In this document: positions 1 through 8,172 of the stretch, piece after piece | Layout: every line of letters starts with the position of its first letter | Numbering within the stretch: the first letter of the stretch is position 1 | NCBI GenBank assembly: GCA_025358885.1 | Contig: JANYHW010000119.1 | Location: 1-34,296 of the forward strand | Length of the DNA stretch: 34,296 bases | Direction: 5' to 3' | Origin: Cytophagales bacterium | GTDB lineage: Bacteria; Bacteroidota; Bacteroidia; Cytophagales; Cyclobacteriaceae | Notes under the pieces: generated by a model | Databases searched by the model: none | What the model saw: only the letters and a program-made list of their open reading frames with translations | What the model was told of the DNA's origin: nothing | Position numbers and translations under genes: made by a program

Positions 1-829
1 GCTTCATGTCGGTATAAAAATTCATAAAGCCCACACCCCAATCCAACATGAGAATGTCGCCACGCTGAATAATGCGGTCGGTGGATGTCGCCTCTATGCC
101 ACCTGGACCTGTAACATAAACGGACGGCATGCCAAAAGAGGATTGTAAATTGTTTTTGAAGAGTTGCTCTTTCATCCACCAGGCAACATCTTCCAGAGTC
201 GTGATACCGGGAGTAATGACTTCATTGGAGAATGCGCGTTCTGCAATTTGATAAGAATAATCCCCAGCCTCAGCAAAAGCGGCGATTTCGCTTGCCACAT
301 GTCTTGACCTGAAATCAGAAACCAGTTTTTCAGCGGATACAAACCTTGCTTCATAGTTGCTTCCGAGGATTTGTGCCAGTTCCTGCCTTCCTGTAGACGA
401 AAGCCCATCCGCGCTGCCGATGTCTTTGCTCATATTAAGTCCGATGCGCTTTGGGTCCCGCTTGGACACAAAATCCTTTAATTCTGAGTCAGAGCCGAAA
501 TAATCATAGGCCTTGGTTTCTTCCAGCAAATAACCTTCGATGCCCAATACTGATCTTTCAATTCGCGGTTTGCCGGTATCCGTAAAGATGTAATACCCGT
601 TGTGCCCCACATACCCTTCACCCATGTCAGGGTAGAGGGGATCAAAATTTCCTTCCCGGCACATGATGATCCACATATCGATCTTGTTCTCACGCATGGC
701 CTCGGGTAAAATCAGGTCAAACTTGTCGAGGCGAATCTGGTTTGTCTTTCTCCAGCGACGAAAGGACTCCTGTCCGAAAGCGTTGGAGACAAACAATGCG
801 GCAATCAAGATGAGGCCAATCTTCTTCAT
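1..829 (-). CDS. Exported M24 family metallopeptidase (Xaa-Pro aminopeptidase-like), C-terminus cut by window edge
   Basis: The leftward frame from the ATG at 829 stays open to base 1 (276 codons), so the gene runs off the window. Residues 1-19 are a signal peptide (MKK, hydrophobic core, cut after NAFG). The first ~160 residues resemble the creatinase N-terminal domain of M24 peptidases. The catalytic pita-bread fold begins around residue 175. The motif DWGVGFMNFYTD at 263-274 supplies the first two metal ligands, D263 and D274; the His and two Glu ligands must lie beyond the edge. The family removes N-terminal residues before proline using two metal ions. Here it would act in the periplasm or at the cell surface, perhaps in peptide scavenging. 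Short ORFs read in other frames here are shadows; this frame has no stop. It is divergent from the small gene at 940, and the 110 bases between hold no convincing promoter. Confidence 0.87.
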   Translation of the reverse strand, partial: MKKIGLILIAALFVSNAFGQESFRRWRKTNQIRLDKFDLILPEAMRENKIDMWIIMCREGNFDPLYPDMGEGYVGHNGYYIFTDTGKPRIERSVLGIEGYLLEETKAYDYFGSDSELKDFVSKRDPKRIGLNMSKDIGSADGLSSTGRQELAQILGSNYEARFVSAEKLVSDFRSRHVASEIAAFAEAGDYSYQIAERAFSNEVITPGITTLEDVAWWMKEQLFKNNLQSSFGMPSVYVTGPGGIEATSTDRIIQRGDILMLDWGVGFMNFYTDMK

Positions 830-939
830 GATGCAGGATCTTTTTGGTTGTATTTCATAGTTGAGTGTTCATCATTCTATATTCAAAATTCCACATCCTG
901 TTACAATCCTCGTAACTTTCCCACTCATTACCCAATCAA

Positions 940-1149
940 ATGCAAAACTTCATTGAACTCCCCGTATCCGAAGACGAAGAATCCCGCACGGTGCTGGTAA
1001 ACACCTCGAACATCGGAAGGATTTATCCAAACCCTCAAAGCAGTAACAAGTGTATCGTGGAGCTGAATTATCACAGCATCAGCGATGCGCCTGTTTACCT
1101 GGAGGTGGAGATGCCGTACGAAAAATTGAGACAGAACTTCCTCCCTTAA
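940..1149 (+). CDS. Small conserved-looking hypothetical protein, 69 aa
   Basis: An ATG-started ORF of 69 codons, with no signal peptide and no membrane segment. The composition is ordinary for a folded beta-rich protein (VLVNTSNIGRIYPN, then an acidic VYLEVEMPYEKL segment). The alternating pattern, with a strand ending in IGRI and a C-terminal Y/F-E-K-L helix, is loosely like short FlbD-type proteins, but the similarity is too weak to name. It is divergent from the M24 peptidase and convergent with the Dabb gene, whose stop lies 11 bases past its own. The reading frame fills the space between its neighbours. The overlapping longer frame 1050-1385 is antisense to the Dabb gene and is not believed. 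Function unknown. Confidence 0.6.
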   Translation: MQNFIELPVSEDEESRTVLVNTSNIGRIYPNPQSSNKCIVELNYHSISDAPVYLEVEMPYEKLRQNFLP

Positions 1150-1160
1150 GCATGATCGGG

Positions 1161-1550
1161 TTATTCTGTAACCTGAAAATCAACGACGAAAGGTTCTTCC
1201 AATACGTCCAGTCGTCCCAACAACTCTCCGAACTTTTTGTGTTCGGGATGAGGCAGATAATTATCACGGGCAGAAGCGCTTTCAAAGGTAAGAAGGTATA
1301 TGTGCGTAAACCCTTTGTTCAAATTCTCAGGGCTGTTGTTAGTGCCATATTCAAACGAAGTGATGCCAGGTATCTTTCCTTGTAGGGCTTTGAAAGCTGC
1401 GGTCACTTCCGCAATCTGATCGGGCTTGGCGGTTGTCCTGTACTTGAAAACAACAACATGCTTTACCTGGCGAGCAGGAGATGAAACAAAGGCTGCCAAG
1501 CCTCCAACAATCAAGACGACCATCGCGAATAGAAATATTCTTTTTCTCAT
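1161..1550 (-). CDS. Exported Dabb (stress-responsive A/B barrel) domain protein
   Basis: 129 residues. Residues 1-24 form a signal peptide or membrane anchor (MRKR, then a long hydrophobic run). From about residue 29 the sequence reads HVVVFKY, then a helix (PDQIAEVTAAFKAL), IPGITSFEYG, and the typical C-terminal block DNYLPHPEHKKF near 100-111. This is the one-domain ferredoxin-like alpha/beta barrel of the Dabb family, which dimerises. Family members include plant stress proteins and olivetolic acid cyclase, but most bacterial ones have no known substrate. The leader places it outside the cytoplasm, which is less common for the family. It lies 22 bases downstream of the YdeI-like gene on the same strand and is probably co-transcribed. 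Family call firm, role unknown. Confidence 0.82.
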   Translation of the reverse strand: MRKRIFLFAMVVLIVGGLAAFVSSPARQVKHVVVFKYRTTAKPDQIAEVTAAFKALQGKIPGITSFEYGTNNSPENLNKGFTHIYLLTFESASARDNYLPHPEHKKFGELLGRLDVLEEPFVVDFQVTE

Positions 1551-1572
1551 ATTTTTTTGATTAACATATTAA

Positions 1573-2082
1573 CTAATCAACGAATTGTTTATTCGCCCGC
1601 ATCATTTCAGAATACCCCTGACCGGAACCTAATGCAATCACGGCCATTGTAATCCTTTTTGTCTTGGTGTGAATGGTCTTGGCACCTTCAACCCATTTGC
1701 TGAAATATTGCTGGTGTGAGCGAGGGAGTGTCTTAAAAAAATCAAGTGCCCGGGTATCATCTTTCAAACATTTCATGAAATCAGATGATGGGGTAAGCGG
1801 ACGTCCATCAAGTTCGAGCTTTATGTGAAGGGTGTCACCAGCTTCTTTTCCGATTGCCTTGCGCATGCTGCCGTTGAGCGGGAGTATAAAATCACCGTCG
1901 CCCATGGGCAATAAAGCAGTCTTTTGAATTGTGTGCTTATCGAGTTGTCCCTTCACCCGGAAAGAAACACGGTTGCCGGGCTTTAGCTGTTCTGCCTTCA
2001 TTCGATCAATGATGATGTATGACCAGCCGGTTTTTTCCCCTTTCTTGTCAAATTTCAGAATCCTGGTTGCAAAGGAGATCAT
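1573..2082 (-). CDS. YdeI/OmpD-associated family protein with DUF1905 domain
   Basis: 169 residues starting at the ATG at 2082. Residues ~1-95 fit DUF1905, a small beta barrel: GWSYIIIDRM, VSFRVKGQLDKH, the conserved ALLPMGDGDFILPLNGSMRKAIGK split over two strands, then DTLHIKLELD. Residues ~105-160 fit the helical OmdA/YdeI tail: LDFFKTLPRSHQQYFSKWVEGAKTI and its TKTKRI turn. The cytoplasmic family is described as bacteriocin-protection or OmpD-associated, but the biochemistry is unclear. It lies 22 bases upstream of the Dabb gene on the same strand, suggesting a two-gene unit. It is divergent from the secreted protein at 2208; the 125-base gap has no strong promoter match. Confidence 0.83.
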   Translation of the reverse strand: MISFATRILKFDKKGEKTGWSYIIIDRMKAEQLKPGNRVSFRVKGQLDKHTIQKTALLPMGDGDFILPLNGSMRKAIGKEAGDTLHIKLELDGRPLTPSSDFMKCLKDDTRALDFFKTLPRSHQQYFSKWVEGAKTIHTKTKRITMAVIALGSGQGYSEMMRANKQFVD

Positions 2083-2207
2083 GGCAGATAACTGCGAATT
2101 TCCGGATCATCCATAACTATTCAAAACTCAAAACGACGTTTGTTTGAGACTTACACCCCTTTAAATGGCTAACCTTTTGACTTCTATTTGAAAACAAGCA
2201 ACTTGGA

Positions 2208-2738
2208 ATGCCAAAGGTCATACGCCCAATGATTACCCTCCTGAAGTTAACAGCGCCGCTGCTGCTGCTTTTCTCCCTTTGCCCTGCCTTGGTTGCCCAG
2301 GAAAAAGTACTCACCCCGGAACAGGTGCAGCAACTGGTGTTCAGTCAATTAAAGGGATTCTCGGACGACGGCAATGCAAGGGCCAAACTGATTCAGATTG
2401 GGAACATTCAATACTCCCTTTGCGAGAAAAAATTTGTCAACGGCAAGCAAAAAATCCGGATACTGCTTTTTGACTATAAGGATGCGCCTATCATGTATAA
2501 TCAGGCTACTAAAGTGTGGCAAAACTACGCGCCGGTAATTACGGATTCTGCTACGCTGCGACCACTTTGGATGGCCAACTGTTCAGGTTGGGAGTCTTAC
2601 CGGAAGGGGAGCAATACCTCGCAAGTTTACCTGGGTATTTGTGACCGTTTTTTTCTCAACGTCACCGGGGAAGGAGTTGACCTGGAAACTATGAGAGTAG
2701 TAATCGGTCAGTTCAAGTTTGAGCAATTTCCAAAATAG
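2208..2738 (+). CDS. Secreted hypothetical protein
   Basis: Up to 176 residues. Two starts are possible: the ATG at 2208 (MPKVIRPM) or the ATG at 2229 (MITLLKL). The second gives a tidier signal peptide ending ALVAQ and may be the real one. Neither has a clear Shine-Dalgarno sequence. The mature part begins EKVLTPEQVQQLVFSQLKGF, followed by strands and three cysteines (in YSLCEKK, MANCSGW and LGICDRF) that could form a disulfide in the periplasm. I do not recognise the family. It ends 74 bases before the pirin gene on the same strand, so it may or may not share a transcript. The export prediction is good; function unknown. Confidence 0.7.
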   Translation: MPKVIRPMITLLKLTAPLLLLFSLCPALVAQEKVLTPEQVQQLVFSQLKGFSDDGNARAKLIQIGNIQYSLCEKKFVNGKQKIRILLFDYKDAPIMYNQATKVWQNYAPVITDSATLRPLWMANCSGWESYRKGSNTSQVYLGICDRFFLNVTGEGVDLETMRVVIGQFKFEQFPK

Positions 2739-2812
2739 CCGATACTAACCGAACTTTTGTCAAGGTTTGTGGTTATGTGAGAATAAAATGATGATGAACT
2801 AAACAACATCCC

Positions 2813-3826
2813 ATGAATCCAATCCTGCATGTTTCCCGATTGGGCTTTCCCTGGGAAACAAGAGATCCCTTTCTTTTTTGTGTACATCACCTCGATGCTT
2901 TTCCGGCAGGGAACGAAGAAATGGGACCCTCGGTATCATTGGCTAGTCGGAACCTTGGGAACGATTTTGATCCGAAAGAAAAATGGAGGATGTATCATGG
3001 TGAACATGTACCTGGATTTCCTGCCCATCCTCACTGTGGCTTCGAAACAGTTACCGTAGTCACCCAAGGCCTTGTCGATCACTCGGACTCGCTGGGCGCC
3101 GCGGGTCGTTTTGGCAATGGAGATGTTCAATGGATGACTGCCGGAAAAGGTGTGCAGCACTGCGAAATGTTCCCATTGCTGAACAAAGAGAAAGACAACC
3201 CATTGGAATTGTTTCAGATATGGCTCAATCTGCCAAAGGTTAAGAAACATGCGCCACCTCATTTTGCGATGCTGTGGTCTGAGTCCATCCCAATCTACAA
3301 CACAAAAGACAGCAGCGGAAAATCAATTGAAGTAAAAGTGATCGCGGGCATGTTGGAAGACAAACTGGGACCTCCTCCTGCACCGGATTCCTGGGCAGCT
3401 GATAGTGAAAATGAAGTCGCCATTTGGACGATCAAATTGCAAGCCGGAGCGAAATGGACGCTGCCCGCATCCAATGGATCTGTCAATAGAACACTTTATT
3501 TCTACAAAGGGACTTCAATTGAAATCGCCGGAAAGAATTTTTTGACGGATCATGCCGTGCAATTGGTAAGCAATGAGGGTGTGACGATAGAAAACGGACC
3601 TGAAGATTGCCACTTGTTGCTCCTGCAAGGTCGTCCTATAAATGAACCGGTATCTCATTATGGTCCATTTGTGATGAATACTCAATCAGAAATTCAAGAT
3701 GTCATCCGTGAATATCAACGCACGGAATTTGGCGGATGGCCGTGGCCCACACCTGAGCATGTACATCCGCGTGAGCGCGGAAGGTTTGCCAGGTATGCAA
3801 ATGGAACAGAGGAAGTGAAGGAGTAA
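2813..3826 (+). CDS. Pirin family protein (bicupin)
   Basis: 337 residues, a little longer than typical pirins (~290). The N-terminal cupin carries the metal site: HPHCGFETV gives H72 and H74, and GKGVQHCEM gives H116 and E118, matching the His-x-His and His-x-Glu ligands of human pirin. The C-terminal half is the second cupin (GPFVMNTQSEIQDVI, then a tail with the pirin-type FGGWPWP). Bacterial pirins bind iron; some, like YhhW, oxidise quercetin, while others have regulatory roles. No leader, so cytoplasmic. The gene stands alone on its strand before the histidine kinase, 127 bases further on. Family call firm; the substrate cannot be read from sequence. Confidence 0.92.
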   Translation: MNPILHVSRLGFPWETRDPFLFCVHHLDAFPAGNEEMGPSVSLASRNLGNDFDPKEKWRMYHGEHVPGFPAHPHCGFETVTVVTQGLVDHSDSLGAAGRFGNGDVQWMTAGKGVQHCEMFPLLNKEKDNPLELFQIWLNLPKVKKHAPPHFAMLWSESIPIYNTKDSSGKSIEVKVIAGMLEDKLGPPPAPDSWAADSENEVAIWTIKLQAGAKWTLPASNGSVNRTLYFYKGTSIEIAGKNFLTDHAVQLVSNEGVTIENGPEDCHLLLLQGRPINEPVSHYGPFVMNTQSEIQDVIREYQRTEFGGWPWPTPEHVHPRERGRFARYANGTEEVKE

Positions 3827-3893
3827 GGACCATAGGCACGCCCAAACATATTTAGCTCTTCGACTCGAATAAATATCCTGCTCCTATCTGCTG

Positions 3894-3912
3894 GTGCTAT
3901 TTAGCACGTTTT
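3894..3912 (+). terminator. Weak candidate terminator after pirin
   Basis: A 5-bp stem (GTGCT/AGCAC) closes an ATTT loop and is followed by G and four T. It lies 68 bases after the pirin stop and 42 bases before the kinase start. The stem is short, so it could equally be a chance hairpin. Confidence 0.28.
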
Positions 3913-3953
3913 GTTGAGTTCATGGCGCACATTTTTGTTAAGTTTAATGTGTG

Positions 3954-5891
3954 ATGAAGCCGATATCCCTGCCAATCTTGTTGCTGGTTGCGCTGTGTGT
4001 GTTTCCATGCGATGGTGGAATTAACATTGACGGTTCGAGGCATAATTTTGACAGCGGCCCCCTTGATCTCGCTGGCACGTGGGATTTCTATTTCCACCAG
4101 CTGCTCACCCCGCTGGACTTTGTGAACGCTCCTCCTCCAGAAAAAATAAAAGTCCCCGGTTCCTGGCATCGACAAGGGAATTATCCCGTGCTGGACTACG
4201 CCACCTATAGAATCCAGCTGACGTTGCCCGAGAAACAGAGTGGATTATCCCTTCATATCCCCATTGTCAATTCAGCAGCGAAAATCTGGATTAATGGTGA
4301 ATTGGTTCAGGAAACCGGGAAGGTTGATGCCGATCCTGCCCGGTATGCTGCATCCCTGAGAGGTACCATCGTATCACTGCCTGATCATGCAAAAGGACTT
4401 GACATCGTCATTCAGGTTGCCAATTATTCATATACCACCGGAGGCATTGGTTCAACACCTTACATTGACAAGTCTTCCGCCATCTTTTCCCGCATCAATA
4501 CTTCCAATGGCATCGAGAATTTCTTTGCGGGCAGCCTGATGGCCATGTTCCTGTACCAGCTCATTTTGTATTTTCTCTTTGATCGTGGCAAGCCCTATTT
4601 GTGGCTTTCATTGATCTGCCTTGGGGTTGCATTGCGGGCACTTGTCACCCATGGTGGTTCATTTTTGTTGCCTAACCTGTATCCTTCGGTATCCTGGGAA
4701 TTTTGGAAAAAGATTGAGTTTGGAAGTGTCTACGCCATGGTAGCCCTGTTCCCGGCGTACATATATTACTTATTCCCGACGCAGGCTTCTCGAAAAGGTA
4801 TGCTCGTATTTGTCAGTATGGGCGGTCTCCTGTGCTTAAGCGTGCTGTTTACAACTCAACCCACGTATGGAATGCTGCTTGATGTGTGCCACGTTGCCTT
4901 GTTGCTGGCCTTTGTCTATGCCGTTTATTCTGTTTTGAGAGCATGGAGGGCAGGTGACATGGATGCGCGGATAATTCTGTTTGGTGTGTTGGCCTCATTT
5001 CCATTCATTCTGACAGAAATATTAAAGAATTCCCTGTTGTTTTCTCTCGACATCCAGTTTATGTATTTGGTCGAACTGGGAGTGTTGGTGTTTCTACTTT
5101 TTCAGGTTTACTTACTTGCCAACCACTACGCCAAATCCTACCGACACCTGGAGGCATCTTATCTTGGTTTGGAAAAGATTGTAGCAGAACGCACCAATGA
5201 GTTAACTACAGCGAACGCCGTGAAAAACAGGTTGCTTTCAGTTATGTCGCATGATGTGCGGAGCCCGCTAAACTCATTGCGCGACAGCCTGCAACTCTAC
5301 AATAAAGGTGATATTGGCCAAAGCGAGTTTGAAGGGTTTGTTAAACATGTGGAGACCGACTTAGTAAAGACAAGCCTCCTCGTGGAAAATATTCTTTTTT
5401 GGACTGCACGCCAACTCAAGGGAACCGAACCAAAAATGGAACGATTTGATTGGTGGACCCTTTTGGAGGAAAACCTTCAGCTTTTTCAAACCATAGCCGC
5501 ACATAAGCATATTCAGGTGCATCATGATGTTGCGAAGAATTTTATGATCAAGTCAGACAGGCATATCCTGAATTTTGTGATGAGAAATCTTGTGTCCAAC
5601 GCCATCAAATTTTCTCCGGAGGGTGGCTCCGTATCCATTCAATCAAAACTTGAGGGGCAATTACTCTCCGTTCAGGTGAAGGACCAGGGTGTAGGGATGG
5701 ATGAAATGACAATTCAGAAGTTGCTGACGCCTGGTGGCAATTTGACTACAACCGGTACTGGTAACGAAAAGGGTACAGGGCTTGGACTTGCCCTGTGCCG
5801 TGAATATCTTTTGAAAGCCGGCGGGCAACTTTCGGTGGAGAGTACGATAGGAAAGGGAAGTACTTTCAGTTTTATCCTGGAAATGGGGTAA
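3954..5891 (+). CDS. 7TMR-DISM membrane sensor histidine kinase
   Basis: 645 residues from the ATG at 3954; a GTG one codon upstream is less likely. A signal peptide (1-~20) is followed by an outside jelly-roll domain of the DISMED2/GH2-like type (~25-175; AGTWDFYF, VPGSWHRQG, AKIWINGELVQETG). This domain is expected to bind a carbohydrate-like or other small ligand. About seven membrane segments follow (~185-395), then a coiled coil. The HisKA domain has H433 (SVMSHDVRSPLNS) as phosphoacceptor. The ATPase domain has an N box with N549 (NLVSNAIKFSPEG), a G1 box (DQGVGMD) and a G2 box (GTGLGLALC), so the kinase should be active. The protein has no receiver or DNA-binding domain and needs a separate partner. 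A response regulator faces it 3 bases beyond its stop. Confidence 0.93.
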   Translation: MKPISLPILLLVALCVFPCDGGINIDGSRHNFDSGPLDLAGTWDFYFHQLLTPLDFVNAPPPEKIKVPGSWHRQGNYPVLDYATYRIQLTLPEKQSGLSLHIPIVNSAAKIWINGELVQETGKVDADPARYAASLRGTIVSLPDHAKGLDIVIQVANYSYTTGGIGSTPYIDKSSAIFSRINTSNGIENFFAGSLMAMFLYQLILYFLFDRGKPYLWLSLICLGVALRALVTHGGSFLLPNLYPSVSWEFWKKIEFGSVYAMVALFPAYIYYLFPTQASRKGMLVFVSMGGLLCLSVLFTTQPTYGMLLDVCHVALLLAFVYAVYSVLRAWRAGDMDARIILFGVLASFPFILTEILKNSLLFSLDIQFMYLVELGVLVFLLFQVYLLANHYAKSYRHLEASYLGLEKIVAERTNELTTANAVKNRLLSVMSHDVRSPLNSLRDSLQLYNKGDIGQSEFEGFVKHVETDLVKTSLLVENILFWTARQLKGTEPKMERFDWWTLLEENLQLFQTIAAHKHIQVHHDVAKNFMIKSDRHILNFVMRNLVSNAIKFSPEGGSVSIQSKLEGQLLSVQVKDQGVGMDEMTIQKLLTPGGNLTTTGTGNEKGTGLGLALCREYLLKAGGQLSVESTIGKGSTFSFILEMG

Positions 5892-5894
5892 TCC

Positions 5895-6317
5895 TTATTT
5901 GCCGCCAAATAGCTTGCGAAAGATTCCTTTTTTCTTCGATTGCTTCTCTTCCAATAAGTCAAGCGCAGTGCGCAGTCGCACAAGGGAAGCGGAATCTTTG
6001 TGGATATAATCTTCAGCCCCAAGCTTCATCACCTCTTTTCTCACCGCCTCATCATCACAGGTTGTGTAATAAATGACGGGTATCGATGAATGATTCCTCC
6101 TGAGATCCTTAAGATAGTGAAGACCGGTTTTGTCTGTCTTGTCGGGGAAGAAATGATCCAGTACTATCGCGAATGGTTTTTCTGAAAGATAGTTGAATAT
6201 ATCGTCCGGGTTAGAAAATGTCTTTACTGAAAAATTGCCAAGCATTTGCTCAAAATGTACTTGCAGCATTTTTTGCTGAGCCGGACTGTCCTCTACAATA
6301 AACACCAGTTTGCCCAT
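5895..6317 (-). CDS. Single-domain response regulator (CheY-like)
   Basis: 140 residues, one receiver domain and a short basic tail. Key residues are in place: E9-D10 acidic pair (FIVEDS), D54 as phosphoacceptor (FAIVLDHFF), T85/T86 in the switch strand (VIYYTTCDD), and K107 (YIHKDS). The usual D-x-x-M-P is replaced by D-H-F-F-P, a common variation in Bacteroidota. There is no output domain; the tail KKKGIFRKLFGGK is strongly basic and might bind membrane or nucleic acid. The gene is tail to tail with the kinase at 3954, with only 3 bases between stops. Such adjacency suggests but does not prove that the kinase phosphorylates it. If so, it would work by protein contact or as a phosphorelay carrier. 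Confidence 0.9.
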   Translation of the reverse strand: MGKLVFIVEDSPAQQKMLQVHFEQMLGNFSVKTFSNPDDIFNYLSEKPFAIVLDHFFPDKTDKTGLHYLKDLRRNHSSIPVIYYTTCDDEAVRKEVMKLGAEDYIHKDSASLVRLRTALDLLEEKQSKKKGIFRKLFGGK

Positions 6318-6367
6318 GGGGTATGAAATTTCTTACGCTAATTTAGTGAATAAGAGCACTTAAAAGA

Positions 6368-6781
6368 ATGAACAGAATTCCTCAGGCAAGTGACCTGGCT
6401 CATGAATTAACATTTAGCACCTCCCGCAGCAGCGGTCCAGGGGGTCAGAATGTAAATAAAGTGAACACAAAAGTATCCCTTAGGATTGATCTGCGACATT
6501 CCCATGTCTTAACAGATGAGGAGAAAACCCTGGTGATCACGAAATTGGCGTCAAGGTTAACCCATGAGGGTGTACTGGTTATCACTGCGCAGGACAAAAG
6601 ATCGCAATCGCAAAACAAGGACGCCGTCATTGGGCGATTGAACAAAATCCTTGTTACCGTATTTACACCCCGGAAATCAAGAAAGGCCACCAAGCCTACC
6701 AAATCATCCAGACAGTGCCGGATGAACACCAAAAAGCTTCAAGCTGAAAAGAAACAATGGCGTCAACCTCCCCGTGGGTAG
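6368..6781 (+). CDS. arfB: Peptidyl-tRNA hydrolase ArfB (YaeJ), ribosome rescue factor
   Basis: 137 residues, the usual length of ArfB. The catalytic loop SSGPGGQNVNKV has the GGQ tripeptide at 25-27, which hydrolyses peptidyl-tRNA in the ribosomal peptidyl-transferase centre. There is no codon-recognition domain, unlike RF1 and RF2. The C-terminal third is very basic (PRKSRKATKPTK, then KKLQAEKKQW). In ArfB this tail enters the empty mRNA channel of stalled ribosomes, which is how the enzyme finds non-stop complexes. The gene is divergent from the response regulator, 50 bases apart. Call firm. Confidence 0.94.
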   Translation: MNRIPQASDLAHELTFSTSRSSGPGGQNVNKVNTKVSLRIDLRHSHVLTDEEKTLVITKLASRLTHEGVLVITAQDKRSQSQNKDAVIGRLNKILVTVFTPRKSRKATKPTKSSRQCRMNTKKLQAEKKQWRQPPRG

Positions 6782-6874
6782 CAACATGGCCTTTTTGACA
6801 AAGAATAAAGTTTGTACAGGGGAATATTATCGTTGCAGGAGTTGTCTAACAGGCGATAACAAACCAGAATGATT

Positions 6875-7261
6875 ATGAAAAAGTGTTTGATGGTAATGGG
6901 ATTGATGTTTGTGAGCACAATCATTTTTGCGCAACGTCATGGTTCACACCGTGATTCAACCGGAGTGAAACACCTGGAAAGAATGAAGACGGAATTATTG
7001 CTGACTGACAATCAGCATACACAAGTAAAAATGATTGAGACAAAATTTGCGGCCACCCGGAACAAGGTTAAAGCGGATACTGCCCTCACCGTGGGGACAA
7101 TGAGAAATCGAATGAAAAAAATAGAAACAGAAAGGGAGGTCCAACTCAAGAAGGTCCTGACTGAGCCTCAGTGGACCAAATGGACATCGGCAAGGACAAA
7201 ACATGTAAGTGACAGTAAGAAACATGGACACAGGCATGGTCGAAAGGATCACAAAGGATAG
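6875..7261 (+). CDS. Periplasmic Spy/LTxxQ-like His-rich small protein
   Basis: 128 residues from the ATG at 6875 (MKKCLMVMG); an ATG two codons upstream at 6869 is also possible. The signal peptide ends FAQ. The mature protein is almost all helix: ERMKTELLLTDNQHTQVKMIE carries the LTxxQ-type motif of Spy/CpxP-like proteins, and a second half, MKKIETEREVQLKKVLTEPQW, repeats the pattern. Both ends are rich in His, Lys and Arg (QRHGSHRDS at the start and KKHGHRHGRKDHKG at the end), which could bind metal ions. Spy-like proteins act as periplasmic chaperones or sense envelope stress. The helix pattern supports the family, the exact role is inferred. A strong terminator follows 49 bases later. 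Confidence 0.75.
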   Translation: MKKCLMVMGLMFVSTIIFAQRHGSHRDSTGVKHLERMKTELLLTDNQHTQVKMIETKFAATRNKVKADTALTVGTMRNRMKKIETEREVQLKKVLTEPQWTKWTSARTKHVSDSKKHGHRHGRKDHKG

Positions 7262-7310
7262 AAAGCGCTGAAGTCAGAACCGTAAAGTATTTTTTCAGGA
7301 GTATGGGTTT

Positions 7311-7345
7311 ATAGCCACGGCCTCAAAGCTGTGGCTATTTTTTTT
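7311..7345 (+). terminator. Rho-independent terminator after the Spy-like gene
   Basis: An 8-bp perfect stem (ATAGCCAC at 7311-7318 with GTGGCTAT at 7331-7338) closes a 12-base loop and runs straight into eight T (7338-7345). It sits 49 bases past the stop at 7261 and points rightward. It also shows that the next gene cannot start at 7331, inside the stem. Confidence 0.9.
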
Positions 7346-7474
7346 ACCCTGTTGCAATTTGAAAGTCTCTATGAACTTGAGGAGGTGGGAATCGGTGAGT
7401 ACTTTATCCATACCAGGCGCTTTTATTATTTAGTGGTCAGCATGAGATTGCTGATCTTTGATATTAATCTTGAA

Positions 7475-8116
7475 ATGAAAGAAGCTGTAATCAAGCGCGA
7501 CCAATCGCTGGGCGAAGAAATTGCAAATGCCATAAGCCATGGTGTTGGCTTTCTCGCTGCCGTAGCGATTACACCAGTGCTCATCCTCCGTGCTATATCT
7601 CATGGAGGTGCCGCCGTAGTAGGCGTAAGTATTTTTGGTGCAACCATGATGATCCTCTACCTCGCGTCAACACTGTATCATGCGTTTCCTCAAAGCAGGA
7701 CAAAGCGGGTATTTAACATTCTTGATCACTCAGCGATCTTTCTCTTAATTGCGGGAACCTATACTCCATTTTGTTTGAGTGTATTGGGTGGTGCCTGGGG
7801 GTGGTCACTGTTTGGAATCGTATGGGGTCTCGCGGTATTTGGTGTTGTGGTGAAATCTGTGTTTGGTGCCCATAGTACGAGACTTTCAACCGCATTATAT
7901 CTGGGAATGGGATGGATTGCCGTTGTGGCCGCCAAACCGCTGTGGGACAATCTTTCATCTACAAGTTTATGGTGGCTGGTTGGAGGCGGACTCATGTACT
8001 CATCAGGCGTACTATTTTTTATGCATGATCACCGCCTTCGGTACAGCCACTTCATCTGGCATTTGTTTGTACTGGCTGGAACAGGCTGCCACGTAGTTGC
8101 GGTGCTTTACGCTTAA
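7475..8116 (+). CDS. trhA: Hemolysin III family membrane protein (TrhA/PAQR-like)
   Basis: 213 residues from the ATG at 7475. An in-frame start at 7331 falls inside the preceding terminator and is rejected; an ATG at 7442 is possible. There are seven hydrophobic segments. Family motifs are present in order: EEIANAISHGVGF at the first helix, LYLASTLYHAF, LDHSAIFLLIAGTYTPF, and the C-terminal HFIWHLFVLAGTGCH. The H of STLYH, the D-H pair and the HxxxH are the metal-site residues shared with adiponectin-type PAQR receptors. Despite its name, the family is not an established toxin; bacterial TrhA has been linked to membrane lipid or energy homeostasis. It is transcribed alone and ends at a two-way terminator. 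Confidence 0.93.
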   Translation: MKEAVIKRDQSLGEEIANAISHGVGFLAAVAITPVLILRAISHGGAAVVGVSIFGATMMILYLASTLYHAFPQSRTKRVFNILDHSAIFLLIAGTYTPFCLSVLGGAWGWSLFGIVWGLAVFGVVVKSVFGAHSTRLSTALYLGMGWIAVVAAKPLWDNLSSTSLWWLVGGGLMYSSGVLFFMHDHRLRYSHFIWHLFVLAGTGCHVVAVLYA

Positions 8117-8123
8117 AACAAAA

Positions 8124-8144
8124 AAAACCAGTTCTCCTGGTTTT
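8124..8144. terminator. Bidirectional terminator between trhA and the lipoprotein gene
   Basis: The stem AAAACCAG (8124-8131) pairs perfectly with CTGGTTTT (8137-8144) around a TTCTC loop. The A-run on the left (8121-8127) and T-run on the right let it work on both strands. It lies between convergent genes ending at 8116 and 8173. Confidence 0.85.
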
Positions 8145-8172
8145 ATGATCCGTAACTGACTTTGAGAATGCT

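Noticed and set aside
172-693. Two separate minus-strand ORFs (172-408 and 478-693) suggesting a broken gene at the left edge
   Set aside because: They are in other frames. The true leftward frame from 829 is uninterrupted to base 1 and encodes the M24 peptidase.
663-860. Rightward ORF of 65 codons
   Set aside because: Antisense to the start of the M24 peptidase, no motif and unusual composition.
1050-1385. Rightward ORF of 111 codons
   Set aside because: Overlaps the 940 gene in another frame and is antisense to the well-supported Dabb gene.
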